Source of the DNA: an uncultured Lachnospiraceae bacterium | GTDB taxonomy: Bacteria; Bacillota; Clostridia; Lachnospirales; Lachnospiraceae | Length of the DNA stretch: 64,000 bases | NCBI GenBank assembly: GCA_934309145.1 | Contig: CAKRCW010000005.1 | Location: 140,563-204,562, forward strand | Direction of reading: 5' to 3' | Part shown: piece after piece, positions 53,626 to 62,340 of the stretch | Layout: the number at the start of each line of letters is the position of its first letter | Position numbering within the stretch: the first letter of the stretch is position 1 | Position numbers and translations under genes: made by a program | The notes under the pieces: model-generated | Databases searched by the model: none | What the model saw: the letters and a program-made list of their open reading frames with translations, nothing else | What the model was told of the DNA's origin: nothing

Positions 53626-54831
53626 ATGGAACCGAAGGCAGTTGTTATGCTTAAGAAGGGAGAGGGCAGACAGTTAAAGTCTGGTGGATTGTGGATATAT
53701 GATAATGAAATGCAGAGCATTATGGGTTCATGCGAGGACGGAGATATAGTAGTCGTGAGAGATTTCGACGGATATCCGATGGGAAGAGGCTTTATTAACC
53801 GAAAGTCAAAGATTACTGTCCGTATGCTTACCAGAAATGCGAATCAGGACATAGATGAGGCTTTTCTTAGAATGCGTGTGAAAAATGCATGGGAGTACAG
53901 AAAACACACAGTTGATACTGGTAGCTGTCGTGTTATATTTGGAGAGGCAGATTTCCTTCCCGGACTTGTAATAGACAAATTCTCGGATGTGCTTGTTGTA
54001 GAGTCACTTGCCTTAGGAATTGACAGGTTAAAATTGCAGATTGTTGATTTATTGAAGGATGTTTTGCATGAGGACGGAATTGAAATTCGGGGAGTGTATG
54101 AGAGAAGTGACGCTAAGGTCAGAGAGAAAGAGGGAATGGCAAGAAGCAAGGGCTTTATAGGTTCTGAGTTTGATACCAAGGTGGAGATTGTTGAAAATGG
54201 TGTACATTATATGGTAGATGTAAAGGATGGACAAAAGACAGGCTTCTTCTTAGACCAAAAATATAATCGTAAGTCCATACACAGGCTATGCAAGGATGCC
54301 GAGGTGCTGGACTGCTTTACCCACACAGGTTCATTTGCCCTAAATGCGGGAATTGCGGGTGCAGTGCATGTAACAGGTGTTGATGCGTCCGAGCTTGCTG
54401 TGTGTCAGGCAAGAGAAAATGCCAAGCTAAATAAATTAGATGACCGCGTAGAGTTTATCTGTGAGGATGTATTTGAGTTGCTTCCACGCCTTGAAAATGA
54501 GGGCAGGAAATATGATGTTGTTATTCTCGATCCTCCAGCATTTACCAAGTCGAGAAGTTCAATAAAGAATGCTGTCAAGGGTTACAGAGAGATTAATCTT
54601 CGTGGAATGAAGCTTGTTAAGGATGGAGGCTTTCTTGTGACCTGTTCATGTTCTCATTTTATGGACTATGAGCTGTTCACCAAGACTATCCATCAGGCTG
54701 CCAATAATGTTCACAAAAGACTGCGTCAGGTGGAGTTCAGGCAGCAGGCACCAGACCATCCGATATTGTGGTCTGCTGATGAGAGTTATTATTTAAAATT
54801 TTACATTTTTCAGGTGGTGGATGAGAAGTAA
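53626..54831 (+). CDS. Class I SAM-dependent rRNA cytosine methyltransferase (RlmI-like)
   Basis: 401 residues. N-terminal PUA-like domain (about 1-80: GGLWIYDNEMQSI, GRGFINRKSKITVRMLT), then a Rossmann methyltransferase with VLDCFTHTGSFALNAG (SAM loop), ILDPPAFTKSR and a conserved CSCSHFM (likely catalytic Cys). It resembles RlmI, which methylates a cytosine in 23S rRNA; the exact target base is inferred. AGGAGG is 8 nt before the ATG. The last ~12 codons are an attachment site for the element at 54799-62364. Confidence 0.9.
   Translation: MEPKAVVMLKKGEGRQLKSGGLWIYDNEMQSIMGSCEDGDIVVVRDFDGYPMGRGFINRKSKITVRMLTRNANQDIDEAFLRMRVKNAWEYRKHTVDTGSCRVIFGEADFLPGLVIDKFSDVLVVESLALGIDRLKLQIVDLLKDVLHEDGIEIRGVYERSDAKVREKEGMARSKGFIGSEFDTKVEIVENGVHYMVDVKDGQKTGFFLDQKYNRKSIHRLCKDAEVLDCFTHTGSFALNAGIAGAVHVTGVDASELAVCQARENAKLNKLDDRVEFICEDVFELLPRLENEGRKYDVVILDPPAFTKSRSSIKNAVKGYREINLRGMKLVKDGGFLVTCSCSHFMDYELFTKTIHQAANNVHKRLRQVEFRQQAPDHPILWSADESYYLKFYIFQVVDEK
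54792..54831 (+). repeat. attL site
   Basis: The last codons of the methyltransferase gene (FYIFQVVDEK, stop). The element end supplies GTGGATGAGAAGTAA, so the gene is restored after integration. Confidence 0.85.
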
Positions 54832-54913
54832 ATGCTTCTAACACTTGAAATAGCTTGTTTTACTTGCTTTTTTAAGTTCTTTTCTAAAAATGTAACCTAT
54901 CGTAAATTATTAT

Positions 54914-54990
54914 AAAATGGTGCAATTTTTTAATAAAATGGTGTAGTAAATGGTGTACTACAGAGAAAAGAAAGAAAAAATGGTGTAGTA
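54914..54990. repeat. Integrase arm-type repeats, left end
   Basis: Four direct copies of AAATGGTGYA (starting near 54915, 54936, 54948 and 54978). The same motif occurs at the right end. They are probable binding sites for the integrase N-terminal domain. Confidence 0.65.
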
Positions 54991-55055
54991 ACATGATGGG
55001 AAATCTGAATGTGTTTTAAGAAAATAAGAGAGTAGATAATCATTATAATAAGTGG

Positions 55056-55298
55056 TTATCTACTCTCTTTTCGTTTATAAGGTTTCTTTTCATCTGTTTG
55101 GTTCAGAAGATAATCAATGCTTGTTTTATAAATCTTGGATAGCTTAATCAGAATATTTGTGGGGATATCATTTTCTCCTGTTTCATATTTAGAATATCCT
55201 GTTTGGCTCATATCCAGAAGTTTAGCCAGATATGTTTGTGACATATCATTATCTTCTCTAAGCTCTCTTAATCTGTTTTTAGTAGAAAATTTACGCAC
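55056..55298 (-). CDS. XRE-family repressor of the mobile element
   Basis: 80 residues, one helix-turn-helix (NRLRELREDNDMSQTYLAKLLDMSQTGYSKYETGENDIPTN). The GTG start has GAGGTGA upstream. It is divergent from the lipoprotein gene, with a 15-bp palindrome in the gap. Probably keeps element functions silent, like ImmR of ICEBs1 (inference). Confidence 0.85.
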   Translation of the reverse strand: MRKFSTKNRLRELREDNDMSQTYLAKLLDMSQTGYSKYETGENDIPTNILIKLSKIYKTSIDYLLNQTDEKKPYKRKESR

Positions 55299-55350
55299 AA
55301 AATCACCTCGGATGTATTGTACCTTAATCTAAAACAGGGTATTGAATTAT

Positions 55351-55365
55351 AACCTGAAACAGGTT
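55351..55365. promoter_or_regulatory. Palindromic operator in the mobile element
   Basis: AACCTG-AAA-CAGGTT, 6-3-6 symmetry. A half-site AACAGGGT lies 20 bp upstream (55333-55340). Fits autoregulation by the adjacent XRE protein. Confidence 0.6.
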
Positions 55366-55430
55366 AAAATGATTTTGCAATAAGATTTTAATATGCAATA
55401 TAAAAGTATAAGAGGAGAGGTTGATTTACT

Positions 55431-56138
55431 ATGAAGAAAAAAGTTATTGCAACTACACTTGTAACAGTTGTTCTTGTTGCAGGTATATTATTTACTGTTA
55501 ATGGCTGTGCAGATAAAAATACGGATAGTTCCCAGACTGCAAACACAGAGACAAGTGCGACTATTACAGACGCAGATACGACAGATAAAGAATCCGTAGA
55601 TGTAGCAGATGCAGATACAGGTAAAGATACAGATGCTTCCGAAACTGTCAAGGCAGATACTGCAAAAACTGGTAAGACTAAGGATGACTCAGACAAAGAG
55701 CCAGCAACACAGGCACCTGCTACGACTGAGGCACCAACAACTCAGGCTCCTGCTCCTAGCACCCAGGCTCCTACCACACAGGAACCAAGAACCGAGGAAC
55801 CTACAACTACTCATCAGCATACATGGACAACGATTAAAGATAAGGATGAGTGGGATGAGCCAATCTACGAAGAGCAGGATGTGTATGAAGACCACAGCTT
55901 CTGGCCTGATGGAACAATCTGCGATGATTTAACTGACCCAGGTGCAAAACAGAGATGGTGTATGCTCCATTGTACACGCTGCAATCCTGAATGCTCCGAC
56001 CCAGACCCTGCTGGTAGATGTGCACTTCGTATCCTTTGGGGTTCAGTATGGGTTGGCACTGAAAAGGTACAGACTGGTACAAGACATCACGATGCCATCA
56101 CACATAAGGAATGCAGTGTCTGTGGTGCAAGACAGTAA
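55431..56138 (+). CDS. Cys-rich lipoprotein with Thr/Pro stalk (cargo)
   Basis: 235 residues. Lipobox TVNGC (Cys about 26), a Thr/Asp/Lys-rich segment (30-90), a Pro/Thr/Ala-rich stalk (about 90-128: APATTEAPTTQAPAP) and a C-terminal domain with HQHTWTTI. About seven Cys follow (WCMLHCTRCNPECSDP and ECSVCGARQ), which could hold a metal or disulfides. No family recognised. AGGAGAGG precedes the ATG. It is followed by a terminator. The role in transfer or host benefit is unknown. Confidence 0.75.
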   Translation: MKKKVIATTLVTVVLVAGILFTVNGCADKNTDSSQTANTETSATITDADTTDKESVDVADADTGKDTDASETVKADTAKTGKTKDDSDKEPATQAPATTEAPTTQAPAPSTQAPTTQEPRTEEPTTTHQHTWTTIKDKDEWDEPIYEEQDVYEDHSFWPDGTICDDLTDPGAKQRWCMLHCTRCNPECSDPDPAGRCALRILWGSVWVGTEKVQTGTRHHDAITHKECSVCGARQ

Positions 56139-56152
56139 TAACAAAAACAAAG

Positions 56153-56180
56153 GCTCTGATAGCAATATCAGAGCTTTTTT
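56153..56180 (+). terminator. Terminator after the cargo lipoprotein
   Basis: A 9-bp stem GCTCTGATA/TATCAGAGC with GCAA loop and TTTTTT. Confidence 0.92.
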
Positions 56181-56272
56181 CTGTTATGCTTTCTTGTGTT
56201 TCAGGTTTCAAGATAAAAGTAATGCCATAACTATGGCTTACAAATATACATAGACAGAAAGGGGAATGAATT

Positions 56273-56500
56273 ATGTCTAAGAATGAAATGGCAAAGAGTA
56301 TTGCCAATGTGCTTGTCAACGAGGCTAAGATTGATGTCATCGACCAGATTTTGAGAGACCATGACACCACCGAAGACCCAGAGACAACCAAGGAGAACAT
56401 CATCAGCAAGCTGATGACTAAGAGTGATACCGATGTACAGGAGCTTTACAAGGAGCATTGCCAGAAACTGTTTGCTGACAAAAGTACCCCTAGCTTATGA
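56273..56500 (+). CDS. Small acidic protein of the mobile element, unknown
   Basis: 75 residues, helical and charged (NEMAKSIANVLVNEAKIDVIDQILRDHD, then SDTDVQELYKEHCQKLF). AAAGGGG is upstream. No family recognised. The hairpin TACCCCTAG/CTAGGGGTA (56485-56519) overlaps its stop codon and may terminate both this gene and the convergent one. Confidence 0.65.
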   Translation: MSKNEMAKSIANVLVNEAKIDVIDQILRDHDTTEDPETTKENIISKLMTKSDTDVQELYKEHCQKLFADKSTPSL

Positions 56501-56538
56501 TGATTATAAACTAGGGGTATTGGTTGGTTTATAGATTA

Positions 56539-57447
56539 TTATGAGTTAATCAGCTCAGGAGACCATTCGTTTTCAATAGCAGGAACAGGAAAGGTTGTAT
56601 ACTGAATATTGCTCAACTCTAAAACATAATTGATAGTAACTGTTAAGATTTCATTGATTATATCCGCTTTATAATTTTCGAGTTCGGGTAGATGTGCACG
56701 ATCAATATCGTAAGAATCAATTTCTCTAACAAAACTTTCGTTATACGTATTGGAAAGTTCGTTATATATTTTATTCCCAATATCATATATTTTTTTATAA
56801 TTAGCATCTCTTGTGATAATAGGAATTAAGGTGTTTTCTACAAATTCTTTAATTCTCTTATTCAATTTAATTGTTGAATCCAAATTTCTAAAAAAATCAA
56901 TTAAGGCATCTTCATAAACATAGTTTATATCTTCATGGTTATACAAATAAGCGATTGCTTGAATAAGTATTGTATCGTAGTCTGAATATTTATTTAAAAT
57001 TCGTTTGTCAATGTATATATTTGCAAGGAATGCTCCGTGTTCGTTGACAAATTCCGTAATGAAGCGATTTATTGCAAAAGCGGAATCTTCGGTAAGAGCT
57101 TCCATAATCAGGTTTTTAAAAGGTGTGTCCTGTTCTAAGGATTCCAAAATCATTATTTCAAAAAGCTTACCAGAATATGACAATATTTCTTTTTCGGTTC
57201 CAAATAATAGCTCACAAATAGAATGAAATTGCAGTTTTTCCTGAATTATTGAAATGTAAGTAGTTGGAATCAAATATCGGTTCTTTTTCGGATTTTTTCT
57301 GTTGTGTTCTATGGCACTGATTAAGTTTGCTCCATCTGGGGTTTCATCAATCAAGACATCCTTTCCTTTAAGTCCTAAATTTTTACGCGCATTTTTTACT
57401 CGAATACTTATCATATTATATAGAAATTCTACTGTTTTTTCATACAT
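56539..57447 (-). CDS. XRE-like regulator with large C-terminal helical domain
   Basis: 302 residues. Residues about 10-85 fit a degenerate helix-turn-helix (VKNARKNLGLKGKDV, then LISAIEHNRKNPKKNRYLIPTTYISIIQEKL and LLFGTEKE). Such an arrangement is seen in other small regulators. The remainder is helical and unrecognised. GGAGG is 10 nt before the ATG. It is divergent from the YdcP-like gene and may control the mobilisation operon. Confidence 0.6.
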   Translation of the reverse strand: MYEKTVEFLYNMISIRVKNARKNLGLKGKDVLIDETPDGANLISAIEHNRKNPKKNRYLIPTTYISIIQEKLQFHSICELLFGTEKEILSYSGKLFEIMILESLEQDTPFKNLIMEALTEDSAFAINRFITEFVNEHGAFLANIYIDKRILNKYSDYDTILIQAIAYLYNHEDINYVYEDALIDFFRNLDSTIKLNKRIKEFVENTLIPIITRDANYKKIYDIGNKIYNELSNTYNESFVREIDSYDIDRAHLPELENYKADIINEILTVTINYVLELSNIQYTTFPVPAIENEWSPELINS

Positions 57448-57593
57448 AAAATAATTCCTCCATTCAATAAAAATAGGTGCTAAATAAAAGATAAAAACAT
57501 AAATAATCTATGATTACAACACCTATTATACATGGTATCATTATAAATAACAAGAGCTTTTGTAATATCAAATTAAAAAAAGGAGACGATATT

Positions 57594-57980
57594 ATGGCGT
57601 TGGCAAATACATTTAAATTCACACGAACCATTATAGAATGGTCTAAAATCGAGAAAGCAACAGGTAATAGGTACAAAGTCGTATCGGTTAGACCATACAC
57701 AGATAAGAAAGGTAAGTTACCAGATGGGTACAACTTGACTTTAATGATTTTGCATGATGATTTCGATTATGGAATTGACAAAAATGGCAATCCTCGAGAA
57801 AGCAATTTGTATCAGAATTTTGATGTTACAGTCCTCAGCAGGAATGTTGAAGTAAAAAAAGGCGACAATGTTCGATTGCTCGATTTCGATTCCGAAAATT
57901 CGTTTGCAATCGGTTTTAACCTGCTTCTGAGATTTAAAAATTGTGAAGTGATTCCGACACAGCAGGCAAGTAAAAATTAA
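57594..57980 (+). CDS. YdcP-like DUF961 protein
   Basis: 128 residues, matching the Orf22/Orf23 (YdcO/YdcP, DUF961) proteins of Tn916 and ICEBs1. In ICEBs1, such proteins associate with the element's replication complex (family knowledge). AAAGGAG precedes ATG 57594; a longer frame from 57510 has no site. It heads the transfer operon. Confidence 0.82.
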   Translation: MALANTFKFTRTIIEWSKIEKATGNRYKVVSVRPYTDKKGKLPDGYNLTLMILHDDFDYGIDKNGNPRESNLYQNFDVTVLSRNVEVKKGDNVRLLDFDSENSFAIGFNLLLRFKNCEVIPTQQASKN

Positions 57981-57985
57981 GTGTG

Positions 57986-58018
57986 AGGCGGGTATCTTCT
58001 GGATATCCGCCTTGTTTT
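57986..58018 (+). terminator. Terminator or attenuator in the transfer operon
   Basis: An 11-bp stem AGGCGGGTATC/GATATCCGCCT followed by TGTTTTTG, between DUF961 and the next gene. Confidence 0.75.
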
Positions 58019-58036
58019 TGAAAGGAGATGTGAATT

Positions 58037-58267
58037 ATGAAAAAAATAATTTATGAAAATTCCGCATTTAATATTGCGGATTTGCTGATACAAGAGGGAA
58101 TACAGACAACAAGAATATCAAGAAAGAAAATAAGCAAATTAAGAAAACGTGCAGAAAAATATTTGATAAAAAGACCTAATAAAATTTTTAAGATTCGTTT
58201 TGACAATATTGTTTTGATTTTAAATGGTGTAGATGAAGTTGGCTTTTTATATTGGTATCTTTGCTAA
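58037..58267 (+). CDS. Small basic protein of the transfer operon, unknown
   Basis: 76 residues, basic (RISRKKISKLRKRAEKYLIKRPNKIFKIRFDN). GAAAGGAG precedes the ATG. No family recognised. It ends 12 nt before the FtsK-like gene. Confidence 0.65.
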   Translation: MKKIIYENSAFNIADLLIQEGIQTTRISRKKISKLRKRAEKYLIKRPNKIFKIRFDNIVLILNGVDEVGFLYWYLC

Positions 58268-58278
58268 GGGGGAAAACA

Positions 58279-59580
58279 ATGTCACGAAATAAAGGAATGC
58301 GGTTGATATGTCTGATAATTGCATTTATAGGATATGTAACTGCATATGGATTTCGTCGGTGCTTTCGGATATTTAGAATAAAATTATTTGCCAGTATGTC
58401 AAACTATGTTTTAATCATGTCCGTTATGCTGACGATAGTTGTTTTAATTGTGTATTTGATACGATTTCGGATATATAAAGGATTTCGGTATTTTTGGTTA
58501 TATAGGAGAATGTTATCTTCATTAGAACGCCAGTTTATAGACGCAGGATTTTCTATTAGAAGAACATATTTTTTGGAACTTCCCAAAATACAATTATCTC
58601 TTTCGGGTGATTTAAAATCTGGAAGCTTAAGAATACGAAACACTCTGAAATTTGATAAAAAACTGGATGATGTAGTTATGTCTGCGGCGTTGGATAAATT
58701 CATTGTAGAAAGGCATTATGTTACCGATGATGGAAATTTTTATGTTTATGAGCTTGTAGATGGTTCTGTTTCTTTTAAACAAACATTTTGTTCATATCAA
58801 GAATTTTATGCGTACTCACAAAAAATACCTGAATATAGTTTGTTCCTTGATAATCGTTCCATTGTGAAACTGCAACATGCGTTAATTGTAGGGATGACAG
58901 GTTCAGGAAAAAGTTATGCAACTTATTCTTTAATAATGCAGATGTTAATGAAGAACGTTGAATATAAACTTTATTTTGCTGATCCAAAAGGCTCATCACT
59001 TGCTGTTATAGGTTCAGCAGTTGCAGAGGAACGGACAGTTGTTGATGTAGATTCGATTATTGAAGCATTGGAAGAATTTGTATTATGTATGGAAAACAGA
59101 AAAGCAGAATTGAAGGAGAAGCTTAAGACAAGAATTGATGCAGACTATTCAGATTTTGGAATGACACCATATGTTTTTATATTTGATGAATATGCTTCGT
59201 TTGCTTCTGTTATTGCATCGGAAGAAAAAAAGGTACGAGACAGGGTAAAGAAGCTACTGTACAACGTGGTTTTGCAGGGCAGACAGCTTGGATTTTTCCT
59301 TTTTATTATCATGCAGAAGTCGGATGCAACATTGCTTGATACTGCTTTGCGTGAGAATTTACCTCTTAAAATCGTATTAGGCGAATCGGAAAAACAGACG
59401 TATGTCACAACCTTTGGAGCAGGGGTTGATATTCCGAACAGACATTATCTGACAGGTGAGGGAGTTTTCACAGAGCCAGTATTAGCACCAGAACCAAAAT
59501 TAGTGCAGTTTCCTTATTTAAACTTTGACATTTTGAACTCTCTAACAATAGGTGGTAAAATAGAAAATATGCACAAATAA
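58279..59580 (+). CDS. FtsK/SpoIIIE-like coupling protein
   Basis: 433 residues. Two N-terminal membrane segments (about 8-27 and 40-60), then a RecA-like ATPase with Walker A GMTGSGKS (about 206-213) and Walker B YVFIFDEYAS. It is homologous in style to Tn916 Orf21/ICEBs1 ConQ, which deliver relaxase-bound DNA to the mating pore. AAGGGGG is upstream of ATG 58279. Confidence 0.9.
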   Translation: MSRNKGMRLICLIIAFIGYVTAYGFRRCFRIFRIKLFASMSNYVLIMSVMLTIVVLIVYLIRFRIYKGFRYFWLYRRMLSSLERQFIDAGFSIRRTYFLELPKIQLSLSGDLKSGSLRIRNTLKFDKKLDDVVMSAALDKFIVERHYVTDDGNFYVYELVDGSVSFKQTFCSYQEFYAYSQKIPEYSLFLDNRSIVKLQHALIVGMTGSGKSYATYSLIMQMLMKNVEYKLYFADPKGSSLAVIGSAVAEERTVVDVDSIIEALEEFVLCMENRKAELKEKLKTRIDADYSDFGMTPYVFIFDEYASFASVIASEEKKVRDRVKKLLYNVVLQGRQLGFFLFIIMQKSDATLLDTALRENLPLKIVLGESEKQTYVTTFGAGVDIPNRHYLTGEGVFTEPVLAPEPKLVQFPYLNFDILNSLTIGGKIENMHK

Positions 59581-59607
59581 AGCACTGATTTACCCACCTA
59601 TATTCAT

Positions 59608-59679
59608 GTGGTAAGCTTACCACTGAAAATACAAATTGTGTTGCAACACAGGATGCCCCCGGGATGTAAACACGGGGGC
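59608..59679 (+). promoter_or_regulatory. oriT-like cluster of palindromes
   Basis: Three perfect inverted repeats in 72 nt: GTGGTAAGCTTACCAC (59608-59623), TGTGTTGCAACACA (59637-59650) and GCCCCCG-N11-CGGGGGC (59655-59679) with loop GGATGTAAACA. The last resembles the GC-rich nick hairpin of Tn916/ICEBs1 oriT (CCCCCC...TAAC...GGGGGG). The position between FtsK-like and relaxase genes is that of Tn916 oriT. Confidence 0.8.
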
Positions 59680-59702
59680 GCTGAAAAGGAGTGTGAAGTA
59701 AA

Positions 59703-60857
59703 GTGCTTGAATTTAGCATTGATGAAATGACAATAGTGGTACAGCTTAGTTCCAAAAATAAGAGTGTAATTCGTGCAGAAGATTGGATAAATGTGGCTAA
59801 AAATATGGTTGCAGATATATCTGAAAAAGGAAAATTTGAAAAAATTTATGGAAAGAAAAATGTAGCATTAAAAAATCTGCCAGAAGGTTACACATTCGGT
59901 TATACATTTGGTGAGCATAATTTTTACATCGTTATAGCTTTTCACGAAATTAGAATAGATATGGGAATCATCATAAAGTTTAGTGCACAGGCATTGGATT
60001 ATTATTGCTCTGAGTCGGGTGTGTCACCATATATTCTTTTGCAGATGATGCAGGACAACAATTATGTCACGAGATTATCGCGTGTTGATTTTGCTGTTGA
60101 CTATGTTGACGAAAACGTGGATGTGACGGAAATTTATAACGATCTTATCGCAAAGAAAATTGGAATTTATCGAGAATATATAAGCAAAAAAAATGAGGTA
60201 TTTAATAAAAAAACAGATATGATAATTCGAGGATACTTGCGAGAAAATGAAGTTCCGACATTGTATGTCGGTTCTGTGCAGAGTAGTTCCAGATTGCGTA
60301 TATATGATAAAAAATTGGAACAAACCGAAAAATATGGAAATAAATATGACAAAGCGCAGAGGTGTCAAAACTGGGTACGTTTTGAAGCGGTTTTTAGAAA
60401 CACATATGCTCATCAGATTGGTGAAGAATTGTTGAAAATGAGTAGCGATGATGAACTTTGCAATTTTATCGCATGTACAATGGTTTCCAAATATAAATTT
60501 TTAAATATTATAAATGGAGTTGCAGATTCCCCTACTGATTTTACCTTAGAACTTATGAACTGTATATCAAAAGGCGTTTATATTTTAAAATCCTGTAATA
60601 CAAAAAATCATGAATTATTGCGAAGTATAATTTATCTTTTAAATGGAAGTGGAATTATGTCTACCTTATACAAAATTAAAATAATATGGGGAGATGATGC
60701 GCTCTTAACATTCTTGAAATTTTTGTATGAATTTCTGGATGAATTTGTACCAAATTCTGATTGTGAAACATGGTTAAGAAAAAATATGAACGATTATGCA
60801 GGCGCTTTTCCAACTTTTAGCGAATTTTTCAGGTTTAATGTAGAGCCGACTTTGTAA
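59703..60857 (+). CDS. MobT-type relaxase / Rep_trans protein
   Basis: 384 residues, GTG start. Replication-initiator (Rep_trans) family as in Tn916 Orf20 and ICEBs1 NicK, which nick oriT and also start rolling-circle replication. Family blocks: SRVDFAVDYVDENVDVTEIY, YVGSVQSSSRLRIYDKKLEQ and VRFEAVFRNTYAHQIGEEL. AAGGAG is upstream. It lies 24 nt after the oriT-like hairpin. Confidence 0.9.
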   Translation: MLEFSIDEMTIVVQLSSKNKSVIRAEDWINVAKNMVADISEKGKFEKIYGKKNVALKNLPEGYTFGYTFGEHNFYIVIAFHEIRIDMGIIIKFSAQALDYYCSESGVSPYILLQMMQDNNYVTRLSRVDFAVDYVDENVDVTEIYNDLIAKKIGIYREYISKKNEVFNKKTDMIIRGYLRENEVPTLYVGSVQSSSRLRIYDKKLEQTEKYGNKYDKAQRCQNWVRFEAVFRNTYAHQIGEELLKMSSDDELCNFIACTMVSKYKFLNIINGVADSPTDFTLELMNCISKGVYILKSCNTKNHELLRSIIYLLNGSGIMSTLYKIKIIWGDDALLTFLKFLYEFLDEFVPNSDCETWLRKNMNDYAGAFPTFSEFFRFNVEPTL

Positions 60858-60869
60858 AGGAATAGAGGC

Positions 60870-61040
60870 ATGGAAAAGCAGTTATTGACACTCAAGGAAG
60901 TGTGCACATACCTTGGAATAGGTGAAACTAAGGCAAGGGAATTGGTTCGTGGTCACAATGGCTTTGGTGTTAAAATTGGGAATCGTTGGTATGCAAACAA
61001 AAAGAAATTGGATGCTTGGATAGATGCACAAACGACATAA
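60870..61040 (+). CDS. Excisionase-like helix-turn-helix protein (56 aa)
   Basis: Small MerR/Xis-type DNA-binding protein: LLTLKEVCTYLGIGETKARELV, then VKIGNRWYANKKKLDAWID. This is the standard excisionase helix-turn-helix plus wing. It starts 13 nt after the relaxase stop and lies upstream of the integrase, as in Tn916. Directs excision together with Int. Confidence 0.88.
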   Translation: MEKQLLTLKEVCTYLGIGETKARELVRGHNGFGVKIGNRWYANKKKLDAWIDAQTT

Positions 61041-61057
61041 AAAATATATATTGAATT

Positions 61058-61104
61058 ACGGGAATCTGTGTTATACTCAAAATAACGTTCAGATTCCCGT
61101 TTTG
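61058..61104 (+). terminator. Terminator between excisionase and integrase
   Basis: An 11-bp stem ACGGGAATCTG/CAGATTCCCGT with TTTTG. Confidence 0.88.
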
Positions 61105-61123
61105 TTATAGAAAGGAAGGCAAA

Positions 61124-62266
61124 ATGGGCAAATCATTAAATGGTAAAGAGCTTGGAAAAGGCATTACCCAGAGAAAGGATGGTCTTTATCAGGCTCGATT
61201 TATCAACAGGTTTGGAAAGAGACAAACAATATATGCAAAAACAGTTACAGAAATTACAAAGAAATTACGTGATGAGCAGTATAAAGATGAAAAATGTATC
61301 AATGTGGTAGATTCTACAATTACACTGGATGAATGGTTTGACAAGTGGATGACTATATGCAAAAAACATTGCAGAGATACTACTAAAAGGACATATACAA
61401 TCCAGTATAACAGATTGCGTGAAAACCTTGGATGGAGAAAGCTTACAAATTTAAATCTAATTATTTTACAGAATGCATTTAATGAGTTAGCGACTGATAA
61501 CATGAGAAAAGATTGTAGAGCTGTTCTGATAGATATGTTAAATCGTGCTTGTGAAACGGATTTAATTGTAAAAAATGTGGCTGTTGGAATTAACCCCTAT
61601 ATAGATGGAGAGGAAAGCACAGAGAAGAGAATCCTTAGCGATGATGAGATAGAATTGTTGCTTAATGAAACAAAAGGTGGACAGCTTTATCCATTTATTG
61701 TTGTGGCATTGGGAACGGGCATGAGAATGGGAGAAATTCTTGGACTGACATTTGATTGTATTGATTTTGAAAATGGAGTGATAAATGTAAATAAAACTTT
61801 GTGCTATCTTCCAAATGATGGGAAAGCAATTTATGAGTTTCATGCTCCCAAAACAAAAGCAGGAAAAAGACAGATTCCAATGACGAAAGAAGTTAGGGAT
61901 ATACTTCTCGAACAGAAAAAACGAAAAGAGAAAATATCTGTTCGCCATAATCCTCGAATTGGAATGGAAAATTTGGTGTTTTGCAGTAAAACCAATAATC
62001 CGATACATGAATCCAATATAAGAGGGATGATTCTTTATATTGTTGATAAGATTAACAAAGAAAATCCAGATCTGAATTTTAGAACATTTACGCCACATTG
62101 TTTACGCCACACTTTTGCTACAAAAGCTATAGCAAGAGGAATGAGACCCAAGACCTTGCAAACAATCTTAGGACATAATAGTTTACAGATGACAATGGAT
62201 TTATATTGCCATGTTGAGAAACATACGCTTAAAGAGGAAATGGCACTTATGGGAGAAGTTGTTTAA
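61124..62266 (+). CDS. int: Tyrosine integrase of the mobile element
   Basis: 380 residues. N-terminal arm-binding domain (about 5-60: KGITQRKDGLYQARFINRFGKRQTIYAKT), core-binding SAM-like domain (about 70-165) and catalytic domain. The catalytic set includes Arg in GTGMRMGEILGL, His-x-x-Arg in HCLRHTFATKA, His in LGHNSLQM and Tyr in DLYCHV. AAAGGAAG precedes the ATG. Closest in organisation to the Tn916 integrase. Confidence 0.95.
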   Translation: MGKSLNGKELGKGITQRKDGLYQARFINRFGKRQTIYAKTVTEITKKLRDEQYKDEKCINVVDSTITLDEWFDKWMTICKKHCRDTTKRTYTIQYNRLRENLGWRKLTNLNLIILQNAFNELATDNMRKDCRAVLIDMLNRACETDLIVKNVAVGINPYIDGEESTEKRILSDDEIELLLNETKGGQLYPFIVVALGTGMRMGEILGLTFDCIDFENGVINVNKTLCYLPNDGKAIYEFHAPKTKAGKRQIPMTKEVRDILLEQKKRKEKISVRHNPRIGMENLVFCSKTNNPIHESNIRGMILYIVDKINKENPDLNFRTFTPHCLRHTFATKAIARGMRPKTLQTILGHNSLQMTMDLYCHVEKHTLKEEMALMGEVV

Positions 62267-62287
62267 ATGGTGTAAAAATGGTGTAGT
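62265..62287. repeat. Integrase arm-type repeats, right end
   Basis: Two AAATGGTGTA copies (62265-62274 and 62276-62285), the same motif as at 54914-54990. Confidence 0.65.
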
Positions 62288-62340
62288 AGGGTACATTATT
62301 TTAGAAAAAGTCTTATAAAATAAGGGTAAATGGGAGCCCA

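Noticed and set aside
55834..56082. Minus-strand frames under the cargo lipoprotein
   Set aside because: They are antisense to a well-supported lipoprotein gene with signal peptide and terminator.
59581..59702. Ordinary terminator after the FtsK-like gene
   Set aside because: The GC hairpin lacks a T-tract and sits with two other palindromes directly before a relaxase gene, fitting oriT better.
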